Of a DNA stretch of 64,000 nucleotides, positions 34,604-42,897 are shown piece after piece. Made by a program: the position numbers and the translations under genes. The stretch lies in assembly GCF_036327005.1 (NCBI RefSeq), contig NZ_JAUGZK010000002.1, positions 186,001-250,000 of the forward strand, given 5' to 3'. The stretch is from Alkalimonas mucilaginosa. GTDB lineage: Bacteria; Pseudomonadota; Gammaproteobacteria; Enterobacterales; Alteromonadaceae. Numbering within the stretch: the first letter of the stretch is position 1; each line of letters starts with the position of its first letter. Under the pieces are notes generated by a model. The model was not told where the DNA came from. It made no database searches and saw nothing but the letters and a program-made list of their open reading frames with translations.

Positions 34604-37042
34604 TTATTTCGACAAGATCACTTGCTTTTGTGTTACCGGATCAAGTTGTTTTAGTGCAGCCTGACCAAGGGTTAAGAATGTACCATTGTCCAGCGGCAGT
34701 GCGTTGAAATACTCAGAGCTGTGTCCAATAATTTGACATTGGCCGGTGACGAAATCGTAGCTGGCGATTTGGCTGGCCAGAATCAATAGCCGATTGGCTG
34801 TCGCGTCGAAATTGATCTTGGATATGCCTGATGTATCAATATCAAGCACATTCTGCCCGATGCTATTTTCACAGCTATCCAGTAGTAACACCGTTTCCAG
34901 AGTTTCCAGATCCAGCCGATAAATGCTGCTTTGACTCTGGCTTGCAAGGTACAGCTGATTGGCGCCTGCATCCAAGGCAATAGCATTGAGGCCGGTAATG
35001 ATGCCTGCTGGTCCTGCGCTGCCATCAAACTGCAGTAAACTTCGATCACCGCTGATAGCATCAATTTGCAAAATAGCGTTTTCTAATGGGGCTTGGGCCA
35101 TGTACAGTGTTTGCGTTACTGTATCGAAATCTCCACCATTCAATGGGGCAATAGGGCTCCCTGCGCCTGTTTCAGCATCACTGATGACCGTTTTACTGTT
35201 ATCGCTCAAGGAGACAGACCAAATGGCATCGCTTAGGCCAACTAATAGCGTATCATTAGTGGCATTGTAGAAAAGCCCGCTGGGGTAGGTATTGAACTCC
35301 CGATCGATTTCAATCAGTTGTGTTCTGTTGCCAGTACTCAGGTCTATTGCAAATAGCGACTCGGCTGCATTTTGGCCATCGTCCAGAACGTAGAGAGTAT
35401 CGGCAGTGTTGGCAAGAGTCATAAACTGTGGTGATAGCAAACCTCTGCCAGAGCCAATGCCAGAACTTAACAGCGATGAACGTTCTCCACTACTGGTATC
35501 AACCTTCAGTACTACTTCAAAGCTGGAATCCGCAACCAGCAAAGTTGCGCTGTCCTGCAGAACCACGTCGGAAATCTGGGAGGTGGGAAACTGCGAAGAT
35601 GGGCTTTCTTCCGAAATGATGGTTACTTCACGCTCCAAAAGTGTGAGTTTGGAAATATTAGTAAACCCAGCGATGAAGAGCTCATTATCCGTTGCGCCAG
35701 CCGCTAGTTTGAATGGTGAGTTCGACAGGGAAAAAATTTGATTGCGATCACCGGTTACGGGTTCAACTTCAATCAAGAGACCATTGATGGATAACCCCAT
35801 TAGGCTATTATTATGCCAAATGATTTCACTAAGCGGCAGGAAAAGAAGATCATCAACCTGACTTCTAGACAGCAAATACATGGTCTCAGCTTGCATGTCT
35901 ACTCGATACAGTTTGTCGGTAAAGAAATCTGTATTGGGCTCGCTGAGACCCAGTGAGATATAAGCAATTTGGTTGTTGAAATTGATCTGAGTACGCACAT
36001 GGGTGATCATTGTGCCCTCAGTTAGTTGCGGCTGATAGCTAACAATAGGGCCGATTTCACCATTGTTAAGATCCAGCTCAATCAGAAACAGAGTATCATT
36101 CATAAAGCGGCTGTAGAATAACCGTGAACCATCGGGTGCCAACACAAATTGAGAGACTTCTCCTACCGTTCTAATCACCTCGACACTAAGATCCGCTGCA
36201 TCAATTGCAACTACATCACGGTTGTCCATCATACCAATATAACGTTGATTGACAGCATCGTAAGCAATGTAGCGCGGAGCTTGTTGAGTATTGGTTCGCA
36301 CTTTAGCTGCTTCATCATCCTGATTACCGGATAAATCACTGACAGATACTACCAGCTCCACATCCGTGTAAGCTTCTATTTGAATCTCTGCCGTCCAGTC
36401 GTAGGTTTCTGCACCATCAACATCATCACTTTGAGTACTAACGCTTTTGCTGCTTACACGCTGAGCCAGCACTGCTGGATTTTGGATGGATGCAGGAATA
36501 CCGTTTACATTAAGTTGGCTAATACCATTCCGGCTGGTGGCAGTACCACGAACAGTAATAACTCCTGCAGATGTTTTGGACTGACTCCAGGGAAAAATGA
36601 CGGTCGCCTCAGGTGGGGTGTCATTTCCAACTGGAGGAGACTGGCTACGAGTCGTGGTAACAAAGTTAGCGCTCACACCGCCAATAACCAAAGTAGTGCT
36701 TTGGCTGGTTGCAAACTGACCAGATGCCTGATGCCGTACCCGGATTTGTGCAGCGTTATTCACTGTTGCTGAATTGGAGGTAAAGTCAGCATTGTTAATT
36801 GAGTATTCACCATTTTGAATACTGATAGTTGTGGCGGTATTGATACCAGAGACAGTAATACTGTTTGAGGTGATCATTGTACCCGGCTCTACATCTGATT
36901 GGGCAGTAAAGCTGAATGGATCTGGCTGTGTTTTTACCTGAGGTGGTGAGGTCGACCCAGAATCAGAGCCGCCGCAAGCAACTAAAATTACGGTAGATAG
37001 CATCAGCAAGCATGCCCGACCAATGCGCAAAAAACTTCCCAT
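34604..37042 (-). CDS. Large lipoprotein with beta-propeller-like repeats
   Basis: 812 residues from the ATG at 37042, six bases after AGGGAAG; the frame extends 16 codons upstream without a better start. A lipoprotein signal ends in L20-V-A-C23-GG, so it is anchored by lipid; with G at +2 the outer membrane is likely. After a Ser/Thr/Pro-rich linker there are two bacterial Ig-like stretches (about 40-120 and 140-235; the second has GTATSRNGISQLNVNGIPA), then about 560 residues of recurring strands of the type LFAIDLSTGNRTQLI, ILQIDAISGDRSLLQ and IYRLDLETLETVLLL, as in NHL/SMP-30-type propellers. No enzyme motif seen. Function unknown. Confidence 0.72.
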   Translation of the reverse strand: MGSFLRIGRACLLMLSTVILVACGGSDSGSTSPPQVKTQPDPFSFTAQSDVEPGTMITSNSITVSGINTATTISIQNGEYSINNADFTSNSATVNNAAQIRVRHQASGQFATSQSTTLVIGGVSANFVTTTRSQSPPVGNDTPPEATVIFPWSQSKTSAGVITVRGTATSRNGISQLNVNGIPASIQNPAVLAQRVSSKSVSTQSDDVDGAETYDWTAEIQIEAYTDVELVVSVSDLSGNQDDEAAKVRTNTQQAPRYIAYDAVNQRYIGMMDNRDVVAIDAADLSVEVIRTVGEVSQFVLAPDGSRLFYSRFMNDTLFLIELDLNNGEIGPIVSYQPQLTEGTMITHVRTQINFNNQIAYISLGLSEPNTDFFTDKLYRVDMQAETMYLLSRSQVDDLLFLPLSEIIWHNNSLMGLSINGLLIEVEPVTGDRNQIFSLSNSPFKLAAGATDNELFIAGFTNISKLTLLEREVTIISEESPSSQFPTSQISDVVLQDSATLLVADSSFEVVLKVDTSSGERSSLLSSGIGSGRGLLSPQFMTLANTADTLYVLDDGQNAAESLFAIDLSTGNRTQLIEIDREFNTYPSGLFYNATNDTLLVGLSDAIWSVSLSDNSKTVISDAETGAGSPIAPLNGGDFDTVTQTLYMAQAPLENAILQIDAISGDRSLLQFDGSAGPAGIITGLNAIALDAGANQLYLASQSQSSIYRLDLETLETVLLLDSCENSIGQNVLDIDTSGISKINFDATANRLLILASQIASYDFVTGQCQIIGHSSEYFNALPLDNGTFLTLGQAALKQLDPVTQKQVILSK

Positions 37043-37208
37043 AAGACTTCCCTTTATCAGTGTAATTATGCATGGATAATTTATTACCAAGTGAACAATA
37101 AAGCAACAATTTTTACCTGGTTGGATTTTTGTTTTTTTATTGTAGGCTCGGTGTTTTTGGGGTTGGTAAGATGGTGCTCAGGCGCTGTATCGTTTACAGC
37201 GACCACCC

Positions 37209-38894
37209 TTGCCTGTGAGTTATAGCGTCAGAGGGAGAAATAGCTATTGCTATGACGCCATGGGCAACCAGACCCATCAGTACAGCGGCAGTAGCACCAC
37301 CGCTGTGCGGCGCATCGACTACAACGCCATCGGTAAGGCAAGTTACATTCGAAGTGAGGGCACCGAGGCCGCCAGTGGCCGCAGCGCCGGTGAAACCCGC
37401 TTTACTTACGATGGCAGTCGCAATCAGGTACGGCGTCACAGCACCGAGCAGGGCAAAACCAGCACCATCATTCAGCAAGGTGGTACCGAGCTGATAATGG
37501 AAGGCGGTGAGCGGCGCTATCGCAGAAACTTAGGCAATGCCATTGTTGAGCGCAGCGGTGACAGCATCACCACACGGTACGTCTACACCGACCATCTAGG
37601 CAGTGTCGATGTCATCACCAATGCCATCGGGCAGTTGATTGAAAAGCTGAGTTTTGATGCATTCGGGAAAAGGCGGGCAGTGTTTACCCAAGGCGGCCAA
37701 AGCATTGCGCTAAACCTGTCCACGCTACTCGCCATCACCCACCAGGGCTTTACCGGCCATCAGCAAGTCGACCATGCCGGTATTGTGCAGATGGGCGGGC
37801 GGATATACGATGCGCACATAGGACGATTCTTGCAAGCCGACCCGTTCGTACAAAGCCCGAGCAACAGCCAGAACTTTAACCGCTACAGTTATGTGCTGAA
37901 TAACCCGCTGAGTTATACCGATCCTAGTGGGTATATTTTTAAGTCGATTAAGAAGCATTGGCGAACGATTGTAGCTGTTGGTCTCACCATCGTTGCACCT
38001 TGGGGAACGGGACTTTGGGCTACGATTGCCACAGGTGCATTATCTGGCTACATTGCCACAGGCAGCTTAAAAGGTGCTTTAGTAGGTGCGTTCTCTGCCG
38101 GGATGTTTTACGGTATTGGCTCGGCGATGCCTGGGGGAAGCTTTGGTAGCGGGGCTCATCTTGGTAAAACCGTTGCGCATGGTGTAGCTGGGGGCATTAG
38201 CAGTGTTCTCTCGGGTGGTAAGTTTGGCCATGGTTTTGCATCTGCTGGTTTTGCGCAGTTTGGGGCCCCTGCGATCGATCAAATTGGTGGTAGGATCGGT
38301 GATACGGTGTCAGGCAGTTATTTTGATACTGCGAATCGGGCCAAAAGAATTGTGAGTGCGGCTGTGGTCGGTGGCACAGCGTCAAGCCTGGCTGGCGGAA
38401 AATTTGCCAATGGTGCGATTACCGCTGCGTTCTCCAGAGGGTTTAATGATGAAGCGCATTTTCAAGCGGAGAGGAAAAAGTTACTTGATAGATGGACTTC
38501 TTTTGCAACGGTAGAAGAGACCCGTTTCCAACCCGTGTTTAATGATCAAGGCATTCATATAACTGAAATCCAAACAACCGCCTCAGGATGGGAAAGCCTT
38601 GATGGTATAGGGGAGCTTGCAAAAGTTGCACGGAAATCACTAAGGTTTTTAGCTGTAGACTTGCATTATGAAAATCGCGAAGTGTTTGGCTTGTATCAAG
38701 AAGAATCAAGATTTGTGCGCTATAAAGTCGAGAATGGCCACTCGATTCCAATACATAAGGGGCCTTGGTCGCCAACAAACGCTGAGCCGGTTTGGCAACC
38801 ATTGCGGCCTGCATCAAATCCTCGTCCAATAACTGACATCCGAGGTTGCTTCTTTCATTGTCCGCACGGTACTAGAGGGGTGTTTGGGAAATGA
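37209..38894 (+). CDS. 5'-truncated RHS repeat protein with variable C-terminal tail
   Basis: The frame is open from 37170 to 38894, but no ribosome-binding site precedes any start (TTG 37209, GTG 37215, first ATG 37260), and the hundreds of RHS repeats expected upstream are missing. What remains is a last YD repeat (YCYDAMGNQTHQYSG), the RHS-associated core end with YVYTDHLGSVDVITNAIGQL, GRIYDAHIGRFLQADPFVQ and NRYSYVLNNPLSYTDPSGY, then about 320 residues of tail. The first part of the tail is a Gly/Ala-rich hydrophobic region seen in many RHS and contact-dependent toxins; the last 130 or so residues (from about FNDEAHFQAERK) match nothing I know and would be the toxin module. It may be an orphan cassette that recombines with a full RHS gene elsewhere. 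Confidence 0.8.
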   Translation: MPVSYSVRGRNSYCYDAMGNQTHQYSGSSTTAVRRIDYNAIGKASYIRSEGTEAASGRSAGETRFTYDGSRNQVRRHSTEQGKTSTIIQQGGTELIMEGGERRYRRNLGNAIVERSGDSITTRYVYTDHLGSVDVITNAIGQLIEKLSFDAFGKRRAVFTQGGQSIALNLSTLLAITHQGFTGHQQVDHAGIVQMGGRIYDAHIGRFLQADPFVQSPSNSQNFNRYSYVLNNPLSYTDPSGYIFKSIKKHWRTIVAVGLTIVAPWGTGLWATIATGALSGYIATGSLKGALVGAFSAGMFYGIGSAMPGGSFGSGAHLGKTVAHGVAGGISSVLSGGKFGHGFASAGFAQFGAPAIDQIGGRIGDTVSGSYFDTANRAKRIVSAAVVGGTASSLAGGKFANGAITAAFSRGFNDEAHFQAERKKLLDRWTSFATVEETRFQPVFNDQGIHITEIQTTASGWESLDGIGELAKVARKSLRFLAVDLHYENREVFGLYQEESRFVRYKVENGHSIPIHKGPWSPTNAEPVWQPLRPASNPRPITDIRGCFFHCPHGTRGVFGK

Positions 38895-39352
38895 AGTTTG
38901 TAAGAGAAACTCTTCTAATTTTGTTAATTATATCTATCAGTTATTTCTCTTATGCAGCGTTAGATAAGTTCTATGTTAGCCCGTGCTGGGTTGACTATAC
39001 AGCTTATTTAGAAGCTGCTTCGCAAAAAGGGTATTTGTCTGCGGCAGAGAAAAAGAACTTAGATTCTTTATATGAACAAATCCATACAAAGAGTGGTGCT
39101 GAGTGCTTTGCTGGGTACCAGCGACTTGCTTGGTTAGCCGCTATAGCTATTGGACTCCTGGCCTTCTTTGTCTCTCGGTTGCTAGTAGGTAAGGTACGTT
39201 ACACTTATATTTTTATTGCCGTTACATGCATAACAATAGTTTGGGGCTTCTTTGTCTTGTCGGTAGTGTTGGCTTTTTTCAGTTGTCTATCTGCCTTTGC
39301 ACTTGATCATATTGCTCATTTGAGAAGAAGTGATAAAGCACCACCACCGTGA
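38891..39352 (+). CDS. Small membrane protein, candidate immunity protein of the RHS tail
   Basis: 153 residues. The ATG overlaps the RHS stop by four bases (ATGA), the usual arrangement for an RHS tail and its immunity gene. Hydrophobic segments at about 5-24, 78-99 and 104-135 predict three membrane helices; the 50-residue stretch between the first two has cysteines at 32 and 72 and could lie in the periplasm. Membrane immunity proteins generally guard against toxins acting on membrane or periplasm; that is inference. No family recognised. Base composition is more AT-rich than the housekeeping genes around. Confidence 0.7.
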   Translation: MKFVRETLLILLIISISYFSYAALDKFYVSPCWVDYTAYLEAASQKGYLSAAEKKNLDSLYEQIHTKSGAECFAGYQRLAWLAAIAIGLLAFFVSRLLVGKVRYTYIFIAVTCITIVWGFFVLSVVLAFFSCLSAFALDHIAHLRRSDKAPPP

Positions 39353-39397
39353 CGTGGTTTACATCGTTTGCATGCCGAGGATGGGTAAAAAACACCC

Positions 39398-39425
39398 GGA
39401 TCAAGGGGTCAGGATCAAGGGGTCA
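39398..39425. repeat. Tandem 14-bp repeat at the left end of the RAYT element
   Basis: GGATCAAGGGGTCA occurs twice head to tail (39398-39411, 39412-39425). The second copy starts the left inverted repeat. Confidence 0.85.
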
Positions 39426-39436
39426 GAGTTGTTGAA
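39414..39436 (+). repeat. Left terminal inverted repeat
   Basis: 23 bases beginning ATCAAGGGGTCAGAG and ending GTTGAA; exact reverse complement of 40207-40229. Confidence 0.88.
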
Positions 39437-39494
39437 TCTTCAAAATAATCTATGCTCTTAATTCGTTTTGACTATTTTACGACAGGTGTAGGCT

Positions 39495-40228
39495 ATGGCA
39501 CGCCGTCCACGATTAAATCTTCCTGATATACCGCAGCATGTGGTGCAGCGTGGTAATAATCGCCAGGTTTGCTTCTTTATGGAGCAGGATTACACGGTTT
39601 ACCTGGATAAACTGAAAGAATACAGTCGCCAGTACAAGGTGGCGGTGCATGCCTATGTATTAATGACGAACCATGTGCATCTACTGATGACGCCTGAAAC
39701 AGCCAGCGGTATTAGCCAGTTGATGCAGTCGTTAGGCCGTTACTATGTTCGTTATGTAAATTCGACTCACGGACGAAGTGGCACTTTGTGGGAGGGTCGC
39801 TACAATCGTCATTGGTGGATAGTGAACATTATTTTTTGCTGGTCAGTCGGTATATTGAACTTAATCCCGTGCGTGCTGGGATGACGGAGCATCCGGCAGC
39901 ATACCCATGGTCGAGCTATCAGCATAATGCCTTGAGTCGGACCATTGAGCTATTAACAGCGCACCCAGCCTATCTGTCCTTAGGTCAGGATGGTGAGACA
40001 AGAAAGACGGCTTATCAGTCATTATTCAAGCACCATATTCCAGAGTATTCACTCAAGGAGATCAGGGATGCTTTGCAAAAATCCTGGGTATTAGGTGAAG
40101 GGCGCTTCAAGCAGCAGATCGAGCAGCAACTGGGCCAACGCATAACAATAAGTACTCATGGTGGTGATAGGAAGTCCGAAACCTTTAAAAAGACAAAACT
40201 TGAAGTTTCAACAACTCTGACCCCTTGA
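39495..40228 (+). pseudogene. Frameshifted REP-associated transposase (IS200-like, Y1)
   Basis: The first frame runs from ATG 39495 with the family opening MARRPRLNLPDIPQHVVQRG, the HUH metal motif in NHVHLLMTP and the region of the catalytic Tyr (SLGRYYVRYVN), through GTLWEGRY; then it goes out of frame. The continuation SSLVDSEHYFLLVSRYIELNPVRAGM, the expected next block, is in the +1-offset frame. Comparing with the family pattern GRYKSSLV, one base is missing near 39804 (TACAATCGTCA). The second frame runs to the right inverted repeat and ends in TLTP made from it. The protein is therefore broken, or needs a ribosomal shift for which I see no slippery site. Confidence 0.85.
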
Positions 40229-40229
40229 T
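40207..40229 (-). repeat. Right terminal inverted repeat
   Basis: Perfect reverse complement of the left repeat at 39414-39436. It supplies the last codons of the transposase frame and abuts the start of the ankyrin-like frame. Confidence 0.88.
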
Positions 40230-40897
40230 TGGTGGTGTATGACACTACACAAAATAAATACTCAGACCCATGCACCGGAACTTTTTATGATACAAGGGGC
40301 TTGCCTCAGAATGGGAGGTATCCATTATTGATCCCGCCTCATTACTACGAGGGAGATAGGCTTTTCTTTAAATCAATAGATACAGCTGAGATTGCGGAGT
40401 ACTTCACTGCTGATTCGATTTTGATGGCTTCCGAACCAGGAGCTAATCGCTTGCTCGCGGCGACTTTTTTAGATGACTATGTTGCTTTAAAGAGTCTACT
40501 TTCTGAAGATCCAAGCATCATTCAGACTAACACTGCTCTTGCAGAAAAAGTTTTTATAATTGCAATGTCTCGCAAACAGTACGAGCTTGTAGCGTTGTTG
40601 TTGGAAACTGGTATGGATGCGAATTCTACTACAGCTGAAGGGGTTAGCTTTTTAGACTTTGCGTTTATGTTGCTTGATCCGCAGTTGGTTGCTTTGCTCA
40701 GTCGATACAATGGTCAGTTAAGCGCAAAGTTTCAATGTACTAACGGACACAAAGAACTTTTTGAGTTTACTAAGGCATTTCATGGTGATCTTGTTACAGA
40801 CCAAGAGATACAAATTTTCTTAGATAATATTCAGGATGCTGCCTCCTTGCCCGGCCCAAGTTGTCCGTATGCGGGGGATGGTGATAGTTATAATTGA
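40229..40897 (+). CDS. Ankyrin-repeat-like protein, 5' end cut off by the RAYT element
   Basis: The frame opens exactly at the right repeat and has no ribosome-binding site; first residues are VVYDTTQNKYSDP. Upstream of the left repeat, 39372-39398 reads MPRMGKKHP in the frame that would join to VVYD if the element were removed (CAC CCG then GTG GTG), giving a start just 20 bases after the membrane-protein gene. The protein has ankyrin-like helix pairs at about 73-115 (LLAATFLDDYVALKSLLSED) and 118-160 (YELVALLLETGMDANSTT). Ankyrin proteins occur next to polymorphic toxins, sometimes as immunity proteins. Expression in its present state is doubtful unless a start such as ATG 40424 is used. 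Confidence 0.62.
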   Translation: MVVYDTTQNKYSDPCTGTFYDTRGLPQNGRYPLLIPPHYYEGDRLFFKSIDTAEIAEYFTADSILMASEPGANRLLAATFLDDYVALKSLLSEDPSIIQTNTALAEKVFIIAMSRKQYELVALLLETGMDANSTTAEGVSFLDFAFMLLDPQLVALLSRYNGQLSAKFQCTNGHKELFEFTKAFHGDLVTDQEIQIFLDNIQDAASLPGPSCPYAGDGDSYN

Positions 40898-40931
40898 TAA
40901 CTTTTGAGTGCGATAGCTGGGTTTGTTAGAA

Positions 40932-41165
40932 ATGGGGATGGTGCAAAATGTGTTGGGTATTATTGCAATAATAACAGCAATGTTTGTTTTTATTGCGGCA
41001 GCAGGATTATTTTTGCGATTCATGACTGACTTATGGATACATAAAAAGCTTAATGCTAATGCATTAGTCAAAAGCGTATTGTGCATGGCTGCAGCGATTT
41101 CTATTTTTTTGCTGATATCAAACAACCCTGATTGGGTGCACTTTGAAGTTGTCATCGTTGAGTAA
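40932..41165 (+). CDS. Small two-helix membrane protein of unknown function
   Basis: 77 residues from the ATG at 40932 (40938 and a TTG at 40923 are alternatives; none has a strong ribosome-binding site). Hydrophobic segments at about 8-32 (LGIIAIITAMFVFIAAAGLFL) and 48-62 predict two membrane helices with a charged loop DLWIHKKLN between. It starts 34 bases after the ankyrin-like gene, in the RHS island, so it may be another immunity-type gene. No family recognised. Confidence 0.5.
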   Translation: MGMVQNVLGIIAIITAMFVFIAAAGLFLRFMTDLWIHKKLNANALVKSVLCMAAAISIFLLISNNPDWVHFEVVIVE

Positions 41166-41201
41166 GTTATAATTCTCCAGGAGTTCACTCATCAAACTGA
41201 G

Positions 41202-41480
41202 TCAGATGATCCATATGTTGATGTAAGACTCTGCTACTTCAATCCCGTCAGAGCAGCGTTTATAAAAAACAATATGCTTACCGACAGGAAAACTCTTTGC
41301 TTTGGTAAATAATTCTTCCCGTGATTTCCCTAAGGAGGGGGTATCCGCCAGCATCAACATGGCTTTATGCAGGGTTTCTAGATAGATTCTGGTTTGCTTG
41401 AAGCCCCAGGTCGTCAGAGTCTTAGCAGCTATTTCCTGAATATCTTCATCTGCAAGCTCTGATAGCTTGTAGTTAGCCAT
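41202..41480 (-). CDS. parE: ParE/RelE-type toxin with a frameshifted C-terminus
   Basis: 92 residues as read. MANYKLSELADEDIQEIAAKTL, TWGFKQTRIYLETLHKAM, and PVGKHIVFYKRCSDGIEVA are ParE features. The family normally goes on with a segment like RVLHQHMD; here it reads ESYINIWII and stops. In the frame one base off, the same DNA reads VLHQHMDHLTQFDE and stops at 41185. One base is thus missing near 41231, in the sequence GCA-GAGTC. ParE toxins poison DNA gyrase and their C-terminus matters for activity, so this toxin is probably weak or dead. Overlaps parD by eight bases. Confidence 0.8.
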   Translation of the reverse strand: MANYKLSELADEDIQEIAAKTLTTWGFKQTRIYLETLHKAMLMLADTPSLGKSREELFTKAKSFPVGKHIVFYKRCSDGIEVAESYINIWII

Positions 41481-41727
41481 TCATATCCTTGTTAACCTGA
41501 GAAAGTATATCCAGTGCGTTTCGGTCAGAGGTTGTTCCTGTCGAGAGTTGCTGGAAACCTTTAGCGACCTCTTGCTTCAGGATTTCCAACTGCTGTTGTT
41601 TGGACATATCCTTTTCAAACAACAGGCGCAGGCCATCTCTGATTACCTCGCTAGCGGAGGTATACAGACCTGAAGCCACTTTTTCATTGATCCGTTTTTC
41701 AAATTCGGGGCCAAGGGTAATATTCAT
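41473..41727 (-). CDS. parD: ParD-type antitoxin
   Basis: 84 residues. The N-terminal ribbon-helix-helix DNA-binding part (MNITLGPEFEKRINEKVASGLYTSASEVIRDGLRLL) is typical of ParD/CopG antitoxins; the second half is a charged flexible tail that wraps around the toxin. It lies upstream of parE with coupled translation. Two ATGCGCATAT sites before the gene are the likely operator it binds. Confidence 0.88.
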   Translation of the reverse strand: MNITLGPEFEKRINEKVASGLYTSASEVIRDGLRLLFEKDMSKQQQLEILKQEVAKGFQQLSTGTTSDRNALDILSQVNKDMNG

Positions 41728-41748
41728 AATGATACCTTAATTCATTTA

Positions 41749-41780
41749 ATGCGCATATTGTGCATGTATTATGCGCATAT
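41749..41780 (-). promoter_or_regulatory. Operator of the parDE pair
   Basis: ATGCGCATAT occurs at 41749-41758 and 41771-41780, starts 22 bases apart, two helical turns. Each includes the 8-bp palindrome ATGCGCAT. This is what a ribbon-helix-helix antitoxin would bind to repress its own promoter. Confidence 0.6.
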
Positions 41781-41850
41781 TAGAAGTGCTCTGCGTTAAT
41801 TATAGTTGCTGGGTGGCAGTAGTGAATTGCTATGTGCCGTGGCCTGTAAG

Positions 41851-42795
41851 TTAGCGGTATAAACTCAGCTGGTGTTGCAGCAGTCGCAGGATCTCCTCAT
41901 TGCGTTTGAGCAGCCGCAGTTGGCTAAATAACTCTGCTGCCTCTGGATACTGTAGCTTTAAGTAGCTGAACCATTGTTTGATGCGGTTACTGTAGTATTT
42001 GCCTTTATCGCCGATCACTTCAAATTCTGAGTACCGCATTAGTAACTGCAGCACCTCTGGCCAGGGCATGGCGGCTTGGCCACTGCGGATGCATTGTGCC
42101 AGATTAGGTAGCGCCAGAGCGCCTCGGCCCAGCATAATATCCTGCGTAGCGGCTTCCTGTTGGCATTGCCTGGCCTGGTCGGGTGTCCAGATTTCGCCAT
42201 TGGCAATGACCGGTATGGCGATCCGCTGTCGGATCCGGCCTATCCAGGGCCAGTAAGCCGGTGGTTTGTAGCCATCGCTTTTGGTGCGGGCATGCACGGT
42301 CAGCACCGAAGCACCAGCGGCTTCGATGGCGCTGGCATTGTCCAGTGTCAGGGCTGTGTCGTCGTAACCCAGCCGGATTTTGGCACTGACCGGGTACTCA
42401 GCGGGAACAGCCTGGCGTACCGCCTTGACGATCTGGTACAGCTGCTCGGTTTCTTTTAACAGCACGGCACCACCGCGGCTTTTATTCACCGCTTTGGCCG
42501 GGCAGCCAAAATTCAAATCAATACCGGGTGAACCCAGCTGTACTGCCCTGGCAGCATTCTCGGCCAGCCAGTGTGGCTCTTGCCCCAGAAGTTGCACCCG
42601 CACCGGTACACCGGCTGGTGTTTTGCCGCCCTGCGCCAGTTCGGGGCAAAGCCGGTGGAATACCCGCGCCGGCAAGCGCTGATCAACCACCCGAACAAAT
42701 TCGGTGATGCACAGATCAAAGCCGCCAATCCGGGTTAGCATATCGCGCATCAGATGATCAACAACGCCTTCCATCGGCGCCAACACAATCTGCAT
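41851..42795 (-). CDS. dusC: tRNA-dihydrouridine(16) synthase
   Basis: 314 residues from ATG 42795; a GTG at 42798 is adjacent. A TIM-barrel flavoenzyme with VLAPMEGVVDHLMRDML at the start, the catalytic Cys in IDLNFGCPAKAVNKSRGGAVLL, AKIRLGYDD, VHARTKSDGYKPPAYW (a DusC feature; DusA and DusB differ here) and VIANGEIWTPDQA. It reduces U16 in tRNA. It marks the return from the accessory island to housekeeping genes. Confidence 0.93.
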   Translation of the reverse strand: MQIVLAPMEGVVDHLMRDMLTRIGGFDLCITEFVRVVDQRLPARVFHRLCPELAQGGKTPAGVPVRVQLLGQEPHWLAENAARAVQLGSPGIDLNFGCPAKAVNKSRGGAVLLKETEQLYQIVKAVRQAVPAEYPVSAKIRLGYDDTALTLDNASAIEAAGASVLTVHARTKSDGYKPPAYWPWIGRIRQRIAIPVIANGEIWTPDQARQCQQEAATQDIMLGRGALALPNLAQCIRSGQAAMPWPEVLQLLMRYSEFEVIGDKGKYYSNRIKQWFSYLKLQYPEAAELFSQLRLLKRNEEILRLLQHQLSLYR

Positions 42796-42897
42796 CACAG
42801 GCTCAGTTTGGGAAGTGGGCGGCAGATTATAGTGAAAGCTCTGGCAGGAATACAGTAAAATGCCACTACTGTGTGCATGAAAGGATAAAGGACAGGC

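Larger units (their letters stand above)
39398..40229 (+). mobile_element. REP-associated tyrosine transposase element with inverted ends
   Basis: About 0.83 kb bounded by 23-bp perfect inverted repeats (39414-39436 and 40207-40229) with core GGGGTCAGAGT, holding one transposase gene of the IS200-like REP-associated (RAYT) type. Outside the left repeat a second copy of its first 14 bases is present (39398-39411). The transposase is frameshifted, so this copy is probably not self-moving. It sits inside the RHS island and appears to split the 5' end of the next gene. Confidence 0.75.

Noticed and set aside
39398..39436. GGATCAAGGGGTCA repeats as the start of a CRISPR array
   Set aside because: There are only two head-to-tail copies with no spacer, and they belong to the RAYT end.
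39788..40228. Separate gene in the second frame of the RAYT element
   Set aside because: Its sequence continues the transposase (YIELNPVRAGM), so it is the 3' half of one broken gene.
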